Assembly: GCA_965276675.1 (NCBI GenBank)
Contig: OZ255624.1
Coordinates: 2,418,001 to 2,482,000, forward strand
Source: G965276675 sp965276675
GTDB lineage: Bacteria; Acidobacteriota; Terriglobia; Terriglobales; Acidobacteriaceae
Direction of reading: 5' to 3'
Length of the DNA: 64,000 nucleotides
A program made the position numbers and the translations under genes. This document shows positions 44,210-54,021 of the stretch, in pieces. Each line of letters begins with the position of its first letter. Positions within the stretch are counted from its first letter, which is position 1. Below the pieces are notes generated by a model. It was not told where the DNA came from and did not search any database. It saw only the letters and a list, made by a program, of their open reading frames with translations.

Positions 44210-45745
44210 ATGAGTACTCCAGAGTTCTTACATCGAATGACAGCACGGCCAATAGAAGCGAACATCCCAAGCAATGCCCGGAGCGGGGCTCTCCCGAACA
44301 GGGTACAGGCCCGGGCCTGGGCGCGGTCGTTGAAGGTTTCTCTGGTCTGGATGTTGGCCGATGCGATCACTGTTCTGATCGCGCTCGGCATCGCGGTTCG
44401 TGGCTATCTTGGAGAGCTGGTGGGTGAGCAGGCGGTCTTTAAGACGCAGAACATGTTCACCAGCAGCCGGGCGCTGTCCGTCTTCTATCTGATCTGGTTC
44501 ATTATTGCGCTTATTTTGGTAAGCCGCCGCATGCATCTGTATGGGCCGATCCAGATGCGCAATACGCTCCACGACCAACGGATGACGATCCAGGCGTGCT
44601 TGACGGCGGGCCTTCTGTTGACCGGCGCGCTTTACTTCGCGCGTGGGGAGGTGGTCTCGCGTGGCGTCGTCCTCCTGACACTGGCTCTCACGACAATACT
44701 GCTGTGCACGCGCCGTCTGGTGTGGCGTTATATCGTCTATCGCCGGTACGACCGCGGCATGGAGACACGAAATATTCTGGTTGTGGGAACGGGACGTGTC
44801 GGGCAGGCGCTCCGTCACCACATCGAGAGCATCCGGCACCTGGGCTTCACCTTTAAGGGCTATGTGCATGTCCCAGGTGTGGATTCAGAGGTTGCGACCG
44901 GCAGCCCGGAGGTGCTGGGCCACATCGACGATCTGCTAGATCTGGCGCGCAAGCACTTTGTCGACGAGATCTTCCTCTCGGCTCCATGTGAACGCGGTCT
45001 GGTAAAGAGTATCGTGCGGCAGGCGCGTGAGGCTGGCGTCGACATCCGCGTCGTTCCTGATCTTTATGATGGCTTGGCGTGGAACAGCCCGGTAGAGTAT
45101 ATCGGCCAATTCCCAACCATCCCGTTGCACCGGGGAGAGGTCCCGGTTATCGGGCTGATGATGAAACGTGTTCTGGATATAGTGCTGGCGAGTGCCGCGC
45201 TGGTTGTCTTGTCGCCAGTGCTGCTTGCGCTTGCCGTCGCAGTGAAGTGCGACTCCAAGGGTGACGTCTTCTATAGCTCCGAGCGGATCGGCAAAAAGGG
45301 CAGAGTCTTTCGCTGTTTGAAGTTCCGGACCATGGTCAAGGATGCGGAGCGTCGCCGTGCGGAGATCCTGCACATGAACGAGCGCGACTCGGTGCTCTTC
45401 AAAATCACCAACGACCCGCGCATCACTAAGGTTGGCCGTATTTTGCGCAAGTACTCGCTGGATGAGCTGCCGCAGTTCTTGAACGTGTTGCGCGGCGATA
45501 TGAGTCTTGTCGGCCCTCGCCCTCCGATTGCAAGTGAGGTCAAGCGCTACGAACTGAACCATCTCCGCCGTCTCGATGTGGTGCCCGGTATAACCGGCCT
45601 GTGGCAGGTGCAAGCGCGGCAGGATCCTTCGTTCGACAGCTATATCTCGCTGGATACGGCGTACATCGAGAACTGGAGCTTGTGGCTGGATATAAAAATT
45701 CTGGTCCGCACATTCGCGGTTGTCGTTGGTGGCACTGGATCGTAG
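44210..45745 (+). CDS. Undecaprenyl-phosphate sugar phosphotransferase (polyprenyl glycosylphosphotransferase)
   Basis: A 511-residue membrane enzyme. Four to five N-terminal helices (SLVWMLADAITVLIALGIAV, FYLIWFIIALILVS and others) and a Rossmann-like CoA-binding region (NILVVGTGRVGQALRHHI) precede the catalytic bacterial sugar transferase domain. That domain carries MKRVLDIVLASAALVVLSPVLL, RIGKKGRVFRCLKFRTMV, LRKYSLDELPQFLNVLRGDMSLVGPRPP and a late GITGLWQVQARQD. It transfers a hexose-1-phosphate, commonly glucose or galactose, to undecaprenyl phosphate to start exopolysaccharide synthesis (WcaJ/EpsE type). It is monocistronic, ended by a hairpin terminator. The sugar specificity is not deducible. 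Confidence 0.92.
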   Translation: MSTPEFLHRMTARPIEANIPSNARSGALPNRVQARAWARSLKVSLVWMLADAITVLIALGIAVRGYLGELVGEQAVFKTQNMFTSSRALSVFYLIWFIIALILVSRRMHLYGPIQMRNTLHDQRMTIQACLTAGLLLTGALYFARGEVVSRGVVLLTLALTTILLCTRRLVWRYIVYRRYDRGMETRNILVVGTGRVGQALRHHIESIRHLGFTFKGYVHVPGVDSEVATGSPEVLGHIDDLLDLARKHFVDEIFLSAPCERGLVKSIVRQAREAGVDIRVVPDLYDGLAWNSPVEYIGQFPTIPLHRGEVPVIGLMMKRVLDIVLASAALVVLSPVLLALAVAVKCDSKGDVFYSSERIGKKGRVFRCLKFRTMVKDAERRRAEILHMNERDSVLFKITNDPRITKVGRILRKYSLDELPQFLNVLRGDMSLVGPRPPIASEVKRYELNHLRRLDVVPGITGLWQVQARQDPSFDSYISLDTAYIENWSLWLDIKILVRTFAVVVGGTGS

Positions 45746-45785
45746 ACGATCATTTCAGGATCGATCTCAGCGATGTGATGTTCCG

Positions 45786-45811
45786 AAGGCCGAGAGTGCG
45801 CTCTCGGCCTT
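45786..45811 (+). terminator. Intrinsic terminator hairpin
   Basis: A perfect 11-bp stem AAGGCCGAGAG / CTCTCGGCCTT with a TGCG tetraloop, followed by TTGCTGTT, lies 40 bp after the glycosylphosphotransferase stop and before nadE. The T-tract is short, but stem strength and position fit a terminator. Confidence 0.75.
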
Positions 45812-45868
45812 TGCTGTTGGCCGGCAGAGTGGCAGCAGGACCACTTTGCTGTCCTTCGATACACTGGA

Positions 45869-47521
45869 GTGGTGAAGATAGCGCTCGCACAGATCGATCC
45901 TACGGTCGGTGATTTCGCAGGAAACACCCAAAAGATAATTGACTTCGCACGCGAGGCGGCGGCCCACGGTGCCGCGCTTGTACTCTTTTCAGAGCTTGCT
46001 GTCTGCGGCTATCCTCCAGCCGATTTGCTGGAGAAACCATCCTTTGTTGCCAAGGCCGGGGAAGCCATGGAGGAGATCGCACAAAAAGTGACCGCTGATG
46101 GATCCGTCGCGGTGATCTGCGGGTATGTCACTGCAGCCGAAGAGCGCATGGGCAAGCACGTGGCCAACTCAGCTGCTCTGTTGCACAACGGCAAGATCGA
46201 GTTCGTCCAGAGTAAAAGGCTGCTGCCGTTTTACGACGTCTTCGATGAGCAGCGGTACTTCGCTCCCGCAAAACAGCAGAGCGTCTTTGAGTTCGGTACC
46301 GAGCGCATCGCGCTCACGATCTGCGAGGATGCCTGGAACGACAAGAACTTCTGGCAGCAGCGCCGATACACGGTCGATCCTGTCGAAGAATTGATGCAGC
46401 AGGGCGCGTCGATCATTCTGAATGTCTCGGCCTCGCCTTACTGGCAGGGAAAGCGCGAGGTGCGCCAAGATATGCTCTCTGCAATTGCGAGGCACTACCG
46501 GGTGCCGGTGCTGATGGTGAATCAGGTGGGTGGCAACGACAGTTTGATCTTCGATGGGACGAGTCTGGCGTTTGGCCCGGACGGGTCATTGCTGGCGCAA
46601 GGGAAGTCCTTTGCTGAGGACATAGTGTATGTCGACACGGCTGCACTCGCTGGTGACATACACGCGGCCGTACAGGGCGACGTTGCCGCAACCTACGAGG
46701 CATTGGTACTGGGCACACGAGATTATGTGCGGAAATGTGGCTTTTCACAGGCAGTGATCGGTTTGAGTGGCGGTATCGATTCTGCTCTGGTGACAGCGAT
46801 CGCAGTCGATGCACTCGGTCGCGAAAACGTGTTAGCGGTGGGCATGCCGAGTCCTTATTCATCAGAAGGTTCCATTACGGACAGCCGCGCGCTCGCGGCA
46901 AATCTTGGGATTCATTTTGAGATGCTTGGGATCAACAGCATTTTTTCGAGCTACGTCGAGGTCCTTGAACCACTTTTTCGGGGGCTCCAACCAGATATCA
47001 CCGAGGAGAACATTCAATCGCGCGTGCGCGGCGGATTGCTGATGGCGATCTCAAATAAAATGGGCTCTCTTGTGCTGACCACCGGTAACAAGTCCGAGAT
47101 GGCGACCGGCTATAGCACGCTTTATGGCGACATGGTGGGCGCGCTCGCGGTCATTGGCGATATTCTTAAGACCCGGGTGTACGCGCTGTCCCGCTACGTG
47201 AATCGCGAGCGTGAGGTCATTCCGAAGACGATTCTCGAGAAGGCTCCGTCGGCAGAGCTGCGGCCCGGTCAAATGGATACGGATTCCTTGCCGCCCTATG
47301 ACGTTCTCGACCCGATTGTGGAGGCCTACGTGGAGCGGTACGAGACGCCTGAGGCGATCGCGAAGGAGCACTCAATCGATCTCGAGCTGGTGCGCAAGAT
47401 GGTACGCCTGATCGAGCGCAGCGAGTACAAGCGGCAGCAGGCTGCCCCGGTGCTGAAGGTCACGGCGAAGTCCTTCGGCAATGGGCGGCGCTTTCCCATT
47501 GCGGTGAAGGTTCAGGTTTGA
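45869..47521 (+). CDS. nadE: Glutamine-dependent NAD+ synthetase
   Basis: A 550-residue two-domain enzyme. The N-terminal carbon-nitrogen hydrolase (glutaminase) domain has the Glu of LVLFSELAVCGYPP, a Lys in VQSKRLLPFYDVFDEQRYF and the nucleophilic Cys in LTICEDAWND. The C-terminal ATP pyrophosphatase domain carries the P-loop GLSGGIDSALVTAIAVDALG near residue 297 and VLTTGNKSEMATGYSTLYGDM. It converts deamido-NAD to NAD using glutamine and ATP. GTG 45869 or the next GTG codon can start it. A second NAD-metabolism gene, nadK, lies 10 kb upstream without operon linkage. Confidence 0.95.
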   Translation: MVKIALAQIDPTVGDFAGNTQKIIDFAREAAAHGAALVLFSELAVCGYPPADLLEKPSFVAKAGEAMEEIAQKVTADGSVAVICGYVTAAEERMGKHVANSAALLHNGKIEFVQSKRLLPFYDVFDEQRYFAPAKQQSVFEFGTERIALTICEDAWNDKNFWQQRRYTVDPVEELMQQGASIILNVSASPYWQGKREVRQDMLSAIARHYRVPVLMVNQVGGNDSLIFDGTSLAFGPDGSLLAQGKSFAEDIVYVDTAALAGDIHAAVQGDVAATYEALVLGTRDYVRKCGFSQAVIGLSGGIDSALVTAIAVDALGRENVLAVGMPSPYSSEGSITDSRALAANLGIHFEMLGINSIFSSYVEVLEPLFRGLQPDITEENIQSRVRGGLLMAISNKMGSLVLTTGNKSEMATGYSTLYGDMVGALAVIGDILKTRVYALSRYVNREREVIPKTILEKAPSAELRPGQMDTDSLPPYDVLDPIVEAYVERYETPEAIAKEHSIDLELVRKMVRLIERSEYKRQQAAPVLKVTAKSFGNGRRFPIAVKVQV

Positions 47522-47595
47522 AGAGTTGCCCCGCAGCACCCGCGCGAGTCAACAGTAACGATCAGGAAACAGTAACGCCAAGCAGAAAGGATTCC

Positions 47596-48651
47596 ATGCA
47601 GCTTCGGTTTTTCCTCAGCACGATGGCTTTAAGTACGTGGGCTTTAGGGGCGTGCATCGCGCTCACCTCCGCTCAAGAATCCATTGCTCACGCGCAGAGC
47701 GCGCCGGCCACTGCCCCCGATGCACCAGCCGCTGCCCCAGACGCGCCGGCTGCGCAGCCCGGAGCTGCCGCGCCGCTCCCCCCTATGCCTCCGGTTGACC
47801 CCGCGAACTTCACCGCGACCTCGCCAACCAAGGAGACGGTGGACGCGTTCTTCAAGCAGAGCTGGGGCTACGATCCAAACCGGATCTGGCAGGTGCAGGC
47901 CATCCAAAAGACCCAGGTGCAAGGCGTAAGCCGGGTGGTGGTGGTCGTGGAAGAGAAGGGTGCGGCACAACAGCAGCAGCCATCGTCGCTGTCGTTCTTC
48001 GTGCTCCCCGATGGCAAGCACCTGATCACGGATGAACTGCTGCCGTTTGGCGCGCATCCTTTCGAGGATTACCGCCATACGCTCCAGCAGGGGGCGAACG
48101 GGCCATCGAAGGGCGCGAGCTCCAAAGATCTGGAGTTCGTGGAGTTTGCCGACTTTCAATGCCCGCACTGCAAAGATGCGCAGCCCACCGTTGAGCGGCT
48201 GCTAAGCGATTTTCCAAACGCGCACTACGTCTATGAGAACTTTCCGTTGAGCCAGATTCACCCAGAGGCGATGAAATCTTCTGAGTACAGCGTCTGTGTT
48301 GCAAAGCTGGGCGACAACGATGCCTTCTTTAAGTTCTCTAGCGCGCTCTACGGCAACCAAGCCGGATTGACGCCGGAGGGGTCCGCCGAGACGTTGAAGA
48401 ACGCGGTCACGGCTGCCGGGCAGGACCCGGCAAAGATCGCCGCATGTGCCAGCACGCCGGAGGCGAGGTCCACTGTGGAAGCGCAACGGCAGCTGGGTAT
48501 AGATGTAGGCGTGAACTCGACACCGACGATCTTCATCAATGGCCGCGCGCTGCCGTTTGCCGGCATCCCCTACGACACCCTCAAGCAGATCATCCGCTAC
48601 CAGGCGCAGCTGGACGGGGTGGGAGTCACCACACCAAACGCACGGAAATAG
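47596..48651 (+). CDS. DsbA-family thiol oxidoreductase, exported
   Basis: A product of about 351 residues. ATG 47596 follows AAAGGA and gives a signal sequence (residues 1-25), which ends either at a lipobox-like LGAC or at a signal peptidase I site. A Pro/Ala-rich spacer and a helical region precede the thioredoxin fold with CPHC at residues 189-192 (FADFQCPHCKDAQP), KSSEYSVCVAKLGDND and the cis-proline loop STPTIFINGRAL. The CPHC site is that of DsbA, an oxidant of periplasmic protein thiols. The in-frame extension from 47518 overlaps nadE and is unlikely. The spacing after nadE suggests possible read-through. Confidence 0.88.
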   Translation: MQLRFFLSTMALSTWALGACIALTSAQESIAHAQSAPATAPDAPAAAPDAPAAQPGAAAPLPPMPPVDPANFTATSPTKETVDAFFKQSWGYDPNRIWQVQAIQKTQVQGVSRVVVVVEEKGAAQQQQPSSLSFFVLPDGKHLITDELLPFGAHPFEDYRHTLQQGANGPSKGASSKDLEFVEFADFQCPHCKDAQPTVERLLSDFPNAHYVYENFPLSQIHPEAMKSSEYSVCVAKLGDNDAFFKFSSALYGNQAGLTPEGSAETLKNAVTAAGQDPAKIAACASTPEARSTVEAQRQLGIDVGVNSTPTIFINGRALPFAGIPYDTLKQIIRYQAQLDGVGVTTPNARK

Positions 48652-48888
48652 TGCGCTCACCCTGGCAGTCGAGCGCGGGCCTCACATCAGTAGTACTGAA
48701 GTTAACTGCCAAGGCGATTTGGGCGAGCGAAGACTTCGTTGTGCTCTTTGGTGGATGAGACGGCGATTTTGCAATAACTGAATGGCATGTCGCAGAGCAA
48801 CGAGATTTCTAGCCATAAAGCTGACTGTGAAACGAACGGCCGTTGGATGTCGACTGCCGACGCATCCGCTTCACTATCTAGCTGCTGA

Positions 48889-51558
48889 TCATTCGTGACG
48901 CAAAGCGTTCATCGGATCGACAGCTGCAGCTCTGTAAGCCGGAACAAGGCAGGCGGCCAGCGTTGCCACGAAAAGCAAGACGAGAACCAACGCAAACGTA
49001 ACAGGATCAAACGCGGGCACGCCATACAAAAAGCTCGTCAGCAGTCGCGTACATATCAGCGCCGCAGCCACCCCAATCGCCAGCCCCATCCCAAGTAGCT
49101 TAAGCCCTTCCCTCAATATCAGCCGCACAACTCCGACTTTCGACGAACCAAGAGCCATGCGAATTCCAATCTCCCCCATCTTCTGCCTCACTGAGTAAGC
49201 CAACAGCCCATACAACCCCACTATCGCCAGCAACATCGCGACACCTGAGAAGACGGTCAACAGGGTAGTCTGAAACCGCCTTCGGGCGGTATCAAGCGAA
49301 ACCAATTCAAGCATCGTATGCACGTCTGCAATCGCCAGGGTCGGATCAATTGTCTTCACCGCCGCCCGAATCTCTGCAACGACAACATCCTGCGGCAACG
49401 ACGAACGCACTGCGACATACGCGCCGACGATAGACGATTCATTCCACTCCACCTGCCAGAAGGATCGGTACACTTGCGGGACGGCCGCAGCCTCCAGGCT
49501 CATATACCGAACATCCTTCGCAACTCCGACCACGGTAACCCACGGACCGCTTGGTCCTTCGCCGGTACGAATGCGGCGGCCAATCGCATCTTCATTTGCA
49601 AAGTACTTCTTCGCAAAGGCCTCATTCACAACTGCCACCAGCCGATGTCCGGAGACGTCCTCGTCCGAGAAGTCCCGCCCTTGGAGCAGCGGCGTCTGCA
49701 TCGCCGAAAGATAACCCTGGGTAATCCCCCGTTCTTCCACCAGCTGCTGTTTTTCGTTCGGATAGCCCTCCACGAACAGAGTCGAGAGACTCTCCGAGTG
49801 ACTGAGAGGTAACTCGTTCACGACTCCCACAGCCTGCACGCCGGGGATTGATTTCAGCCGTTCGATCAGGCTCCCGAAGATGGCGCGGCGCTTATGCGCG
49901 GTGCCATACTGTGAGCTCATCTGCACATCTGCTGTGACAGTTGCAGCCGAAAACCCTGTCGGCACTGAAAGCACCTTTGCATAGCTTCGTAACAAAAGCC
50001 CGGTGCCCGTCAGCAACACCACCAAAAGAGCGATCTGAGCCACTGCCAGCCCATGTCTCCCCCGCTTTCGGCCGCCTGAAACTCCGCGCATCCCACTGCT
50101 CTTCAAAAACTCCGCCAGGTTGATTCGAGTCGCCGACAATGAAGGCAGCATCCCGAACAGCACACTTGTCAGTACCGTCACAAAGACCACGAACCCCATC
50201 ACACGAAGGTCCAGCCGCGCATCGTCCATCCGCGGAATATCACCCGGATTGAGCTTTAGCAGCGTATGTAGAAATAGCCACGCAAGCCCGACACCCACGA
50301 CGGCTGCCGCTGCGCTCAACATGAGAGACTCCGTCAGCATCTGACGCAGCAACCGGCCTCGCCTCGCTCCCAGGGTCGCACGCACACCCAGTTCGTGCGT
50401 ACGAGCCGCAGCCCGCGCTAGAAGCAGATTTGCCGCATTGCCACATGCGATCAACAAAACAAATCCGACGGAGCTCATCAGAAGCCACATCAAAGGCCGG
50501 ACCGGCCCCAGCGCACTATCTCGAAACGACTTCATCAACGCTCCCCAGCCCCGCATATTCGCGTTATGTAGCAGGTTGAGATGCGACATGATCGTGCCCA
50601 TCTCGGCCTTCGCCTGCCGCACCGTCACCCCGGGCTTCAGCCGCGCGACAGCCAAGCCGTACGACTCGTCCCTCTCCGCCTTCTGTTGAGGCGTCAAAGC
50701 GGAAGGCACCCAAAGATCAGTCGTCTCGACATGCCCGTTCGCATACGCAAGATCGCTCTTATGCGGATATCCAAACTCCGCTGGCATTACGCCTATCACC
50801 CGATAAGGCCTGCCATCCAGCCGTAGCACGCTTCCCAGAATATTGGCCCGTCCTCCCAGCACCTTCTGCCAAAGCGGATGGCTGATCACAGCAACCTGTT
50901 CGTCTCCTGGCTGTTCGTCCTTTGTGTCGAAGCCACGGCCAAGCTCAGGAGCCGCTTCAAGCGTCCCGAAAAAGTCGGCATCCACCTTCGCCGCGCCCAC
51001 CCTCTCCACACGATCATTTCCGGCAAGGTTGTAGGTCGTCTGGGTGAACAAAGTCATCGCCGCAAACGACTTACTCTGATTCTTTAAATCGAGGAAATCC
51101 GCAGGGCTCGGCCCAAAGATCAGTTTCCAGACTGAATTAGGGGTAAACAGATACACCAGCCTATCCGGCTGCCCATACGGCAGGGAGCGGATAAGCACAG
51201 CATTGACGAGGCTGAAGATCGCTGTGCATGCGCCAATTCCCAGGGCAAGTGTAAGAACCGTTACCAGGCTGAAGGAGCGATGTTTTATGAGAGTACGAAA
51301 GCCGTAGCGAAGATCATGTACGAGGTCCTCCATCCAAGCCACACCGCGCGCTTGGTAGCAGTCCTCTGTTGCCTGAGGGAAACTGCCAAAACTGGCTCTA
51401 GCTGCGGCTCGTGCTTTTTCTGGAGACATCCCGCTAGCGATGTTCTCTTCGGTTTGGCGATCCAGATGGAACTGCAACTCTTCATTCAACCCGACGTTGT
51501 TCGACTCTTTGTTCCGTGATGATCGAAAGCGAATCAGTAGACTTTGAAATAACCGCAT
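48889..51558 (-). CDS. Acidobacterial duplicated orphan permease (MacB/FtsX type)
   Basis: A protein of about 889 residues. A cytoplasmic N-terminal helical region (LNEELQFHLDRQTEENIASGMSPEKARAAAR) precedes two tandem MacB periplasmic plus FtsX units: TM segments near SFSLVTVLTLALGIGACTAIFS and LLMSSVGFVLLIACGNAANLLLAR in the first, and TTLLTVFSGVAMLLAIVGLYGLLAYSVRQ and a final LVLVLLFVATLAACLVPAYRAA in the second. No ATPase domain or neighbouring ATPase gene is present, as in the ADOP family expanded in acidobacteria. ATG 51558 has GAGG five bases upstream and is favoured over GTG 51573, which overlaps the padR stop. The substrate is unknown. Confidence 0.88.
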   Translation of the reverse strand: MRLFQSLLIRFRSSRNKESNNVGLNEELQFHLDRQTEENIASGMSPEKARAAARASFGSFPQATEDCYQARGVAWMEDLVHDLRYGFRTLIKHRSFSLVTVLTLALGIGACTAIFSLVNAVLIRSLPYGQPDRLVYLFTPNSVWKLIFGPSPADFLDLKNQSKSFAAMTLFTQTTYNLAGNDRVERVGAAKVDADFFGTLEAAPELGRGFDTKDEQPGDEQVAVISHPLWQKVLGGRANILGSVLRLDGRPYRVIGVMPAEFGYPHKSDLAYANGHVETTDLWVPSALTPQQKAERDESYGLAVARLKPGVTVRQAKAEMGTIMSHLNLLHNANMRGWGALMKSFRDSALGPVRPLMWLLMSSVGFVLLIACGNAANLLLARAAARTHELGVRATLGARRGRLLRQMLTESLMLSAAAAVVGVGLAWLFLHTLLKLNPGDIPRMDDARLDLRVMGFVVFVTVLTSVLFGMLPSLSATRINLAEFLKSSGMRGVSGGRKRGRHGLAVAQIALLVVLLTGTGLLLRSYAKVLSVPTGFSAATVTADVQMSSQYGTAHKRRAIFGSLIERLKSIPGVQAVGVVNELPLSHSESLSTLFVEGYPNEKQQLVEERGITQGYLSAMQTPLLQGRDFSDEDVSGHRLVAVVNEAFAKKYFANEDAIGRRIRTGEGPSGPWVTVVGVAKDVRYMSLEAAAVPQVYRSFWQVEWNESSIVGAYVAVRSSLPQDVVVAEIRAAVKTIDPTLAIADVHTMLELVSLDTARRRFQTTLLTVFSGVAMLLAIVGLYGLLAYSVRQKMGEIGIRMALGSSKVGVVRLILREGLKLLGMGLAIGVAAALICTRLLTSFLYGVPAFDPVTFALVLVLLFVATLAACLVPAYRAAAVDPMNALRHE

Positions 51559-51569
51559 ACGAACCTCGC

Positions 51570-51899
51570 TCACACAGCTTTCAAAACACCCCGAACCGCC
51601 ATTGATAGCCGATCCCAGGATTGTTCTTCCGCCCCGAGCCGCTCACGTCCTGCTTTCGTGAGCGCATAGTATTTCGCGCGTCGATTGTTCTCAGACTCTC
51701 CCCAAGTTGACTCAATCCATGCCTGATGTTCAAGCCGATGCAGCGCCGGATACAAAGCGCCCTGATTGACGCGTAAAACGTCCTTCGAGAGTAGACGGAT
51801 GCGCTGCGCGATGGCCCACCCATGCATTGGCTCCAGACTCACAACCTTGAGAATGAGGAGGTCAAGCGTACCTTGGAGGAGTTCAGTAGACTTGGTCAC
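51570..51899 (-). CDS. PadR-family transcriptional regulator
   Basis: A 109-residue winged-helix repressor with the PadR core (ELLQGTLDLLILKVVSLEPMHGWAIAQRIRLLSKDVLRVNQGALYPALHRLE, then AKYYALTKAGRERLG). It lies immediately upstream of the ADOP permease and the genes nearly overlap, so it should control that operon in response to a small molecule or envelope stress. PadR-ADOP pairing is a recurring arrangement in acidobacteria. The start is ATG 51899 and the length is normal for the short PadR subfamily. Confidence 0.92.
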   Translation of the reverse strand: MTKSTELLQGTLDLLILKVVSLEPMHGWAIAQRIRLLSKDVLRVNQGALYPALHRLEHQAWIESTWGESENNRRAKYYALTKAGRERLGAEEQSWDRLSMAVRGVLKAV

Positions 51900-52080
51900 A
51901 TTCTCCCCTCAGTCATTGACAAGAGAATATATAGAATGGCGTTTTTCAGCAAGTGCTACTGGTTCAGCTGGCGAGAACAGGGCTTCGCATGAACTGAGAA
52001 GCGTAATGTACGGAAAACGGAGGTTCCCGGTAGCTACAACTGACCAGAAGCACCTTACGCAACCTTCGGTCATCAGCAGT

Positions 52081-54021
52081 TTAGGTGTGGGGCGGCAAGG
52101 TGATGAGCGGCCCGGCTACTTCGCTCTGACGCTTGCGTACGATGTGCGGCGTGATGAGCACCACGAGTTCATCCGCGTTCAGGTCGATGTTGCTGTCCGT
52201 GGCGGAATGGAAGCCGGGCAGTTCGCTCAGTCCTGGAATGCCGGTGACGGCCTTCGACTCAGAGCGGGAGAGTAGGCTGGTGATCATTGTGCTTTCGCCA
52301 TTCAGTACGTCGATGTCGGCGGTGAATTGGCGATTGGTGAGCACGGGGATGCTGTTGAGCGCCGCGCCTGCCAAGGCCTGGATCTTGAGATCCAGCTTGA
52401 GCCCGATCCGGTCCTGGTGGAGGATGTGCGGTGTCGCTTTCATGGTCAGACCGAGATCGACATACTGCACCTGCGGGATGGCCTGCTGCGCGAGGCTGTT
52501 GAGGTTGAGCCCAAGACCCGCGAGCTGGCTGGAGAGGCCTGCCGTGTTGAGGCCGGGGATGTTGGTATTCACGCCTGCGAGACTCGAGTAGCTCGACTGG
52601 ATAATCGGGTAGCGCGAGCCCGACATGATGGTGGCGGTTTCGAGATCCTGCACGCGCAGTTGCACGCGATCGAGCGAGCGCGTATCGCTTGAGTTCAGCG
52701 CTAGGTTCGCCGTCACGTTCCCGAAGGTCGCGCCGGTGAGCGTGGAGCCGCCGCCGAAGGTAGCAAAGGGCTGATTGAATACGGTGCCACTGATCTGACC
52801 GGAGGCGATCAGGATGGCGACGATCGCGGCGGTGTCGTTGGCGGACGCAAGGCCGCTGGAGATGATCTGATTGATCAGGCTCTGGTTGTTCTGGATGACA
52901 GAGCGGAGCTCTTGGGGAACGTTGAAGACGCTGAATTGCTGCGGCAGCTGCACGCCGACGTTGGTGGTTCTGGTGCGGGCGACTTCCATCAGGCGGACAT
53001 CAAGCATTAACTGGCTCTTGCCGTCGAGCAGATCGAGCAGTGTGCGGTTCAGCGCCACCAGGCGCGTCTGCGGAGCGCGCACCGTGAGCGTGCCGAAGGT
53101 GGGCTGCACGGTGGCCTGCTGGGCTTCGAAGAGATTGCGCGCCAAGTTGCCAATATCGCTCATCTCGGTTGCGGTGAGTCCGGGCAGGTAGACCGTTTCA
53201 AGTAACATCCGCTGATACTTAGTGCGGTTTTCCTTGGTGTCTCTAGCGATCAGCACCCGCTCTGGATCGAGCGGAACGAAGAAGGTGTTGGTCTGCAGCT
53301 TCAGCAACTGCGCGGCCTGCTCGTACGTCGCGTCATCCGTATCGAAGCGAACGACCGGTCCGGTGACTGAGCTATCGAAGGACGGAGTGATGCCGTAGGC
53401 CTGGAGCACCTGCCGCAGCAGGCCCTGCACATCGCTGCGCTGGTGGAAGCTGTGCTTGCCCGCTTGCGGCGCCAACGCAATCGCCTCGGCCATCTCGGCC
53501 GAGGGGTCCTCGCCGGCGGGAGCGGCCAGTGTCAGATCCGCGAGATCGTTTCCATGCTGGGCGATGATAGGGTTCGCGGGATCCATCCCCAGCGCCTCGG
53601 TGAGTCGTGCGCGAGCTATTTCTGGATGCCCAAGGTTGCGCGCCTTGTCTGCTTCATGCACCAGCTGTGTGACCAGGTGAGCGTGGGCGATCTTCTCGGC
53701 TGCTGCGTAGTCCGCGTTCTCAGGGTCGAGCGTGCTGGCGCGAGAGAAGTCGCGGTCAGCCGTGCGCAGGTCTTGCTTTTCAAGAGCCTTCGCCCCAGTC
53801 AGGTAAAGACGGTCGGCTTCGCGGCGGTCTTTAGCGGAGACGGGGACGGGTGAGGGAGGTGGCGCTTTGGCGCTGTCTGGGGGCGCTGCTGTCTTTTCCG
53901 GCGCAACCTGAGGTGGCGTGGGCTGTTGCCCGAGTGAGGCCACCGGCGCGCATACGAGGAGAGCAGCGAGTACCGAGCCAGCCATCCGGCAGAGCGCACG
54001 ATCCGTACGACTGCTGCTCAT
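52081..54021 (-). CDS. Secretin-domain outer-membrane protein (type II/IV secretion or pilus-like)
   Basis: A 646-residue protein. A signal peptide (AGSVLAALLVCAPVASLG) is followed by a Pro-rich stretch, a TPR-like helical region (LTGAKALEKQDLRTADRDFSRA) and an STN/N0-type domain (VLQAYGITPSFDSSVTGPVVRFDTDDATYEQAAQLL). The secretin core comes last (VDLGLTMKATPHILHQDRIGLKLDLKIQAL and a C-terminal ELVVLITPHIVRKRQSE). Secretins form large gated outer-membrane rings. No assembly ATPase or platform gene is nearby, so it is a stand-alone secretin or part of a dispersed system. It is translationally coupled to the upstream HAD phosphatase (ATGA). Confidence 0.88.
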   Translation of the reverse strand: MSSSRTDRALCRMAGSVLAALLVCAPVASLGQQPTPPQVAPEKTAAPPDSAKAPPPSPVPVSAKDRREADRLYLTGAKALEKQDLRTADRDFSRASTLDPENADYAAAEKIAHAHLVTQLVHEADKARNLGHPEIARARLTEALGMDPANPIIAQHGNDLADLTLAAPAGEDPSAEMAEAIALAPQAGKHSFHQRSDVQGLLRQVLQAYGITPSFDSSVTGPVVRFDTDDATYEQAAQLLKLQTNTFFVPLDPERVLIARDTKENRTKYQRMLLETVYLPGLTATEMSDIGNLARNLFEAQQATVQPTFGTLTVRAPQTRLVALNRTLLDLLDGKSQLMLDVRLMEVARTRTTNVGVQLPQQFSVFNVPQELRSVIQNNQSLINQIISSGLASANDTAAIVAILIASGQISGTVFNQPFATFGGGSTLTGATFGNVTANLALNSSDTRSLDRVQLRVQDLETATIMSGSRYPIIQSSYSSLAGVNTNIPGLNTAGLSSQLAGLGLNLNSLAQQAIPQVQYVDLGLTMKATPHILHQDRIGLKLDLKIQALAGAALNSIPVLTNRQFTADIDVLNGESTMITSLLSRSESKAVTGIPGLSELPGFHSATDSNIDLNADELVVLITPHIVRKRQSEVAGPLITLPPHT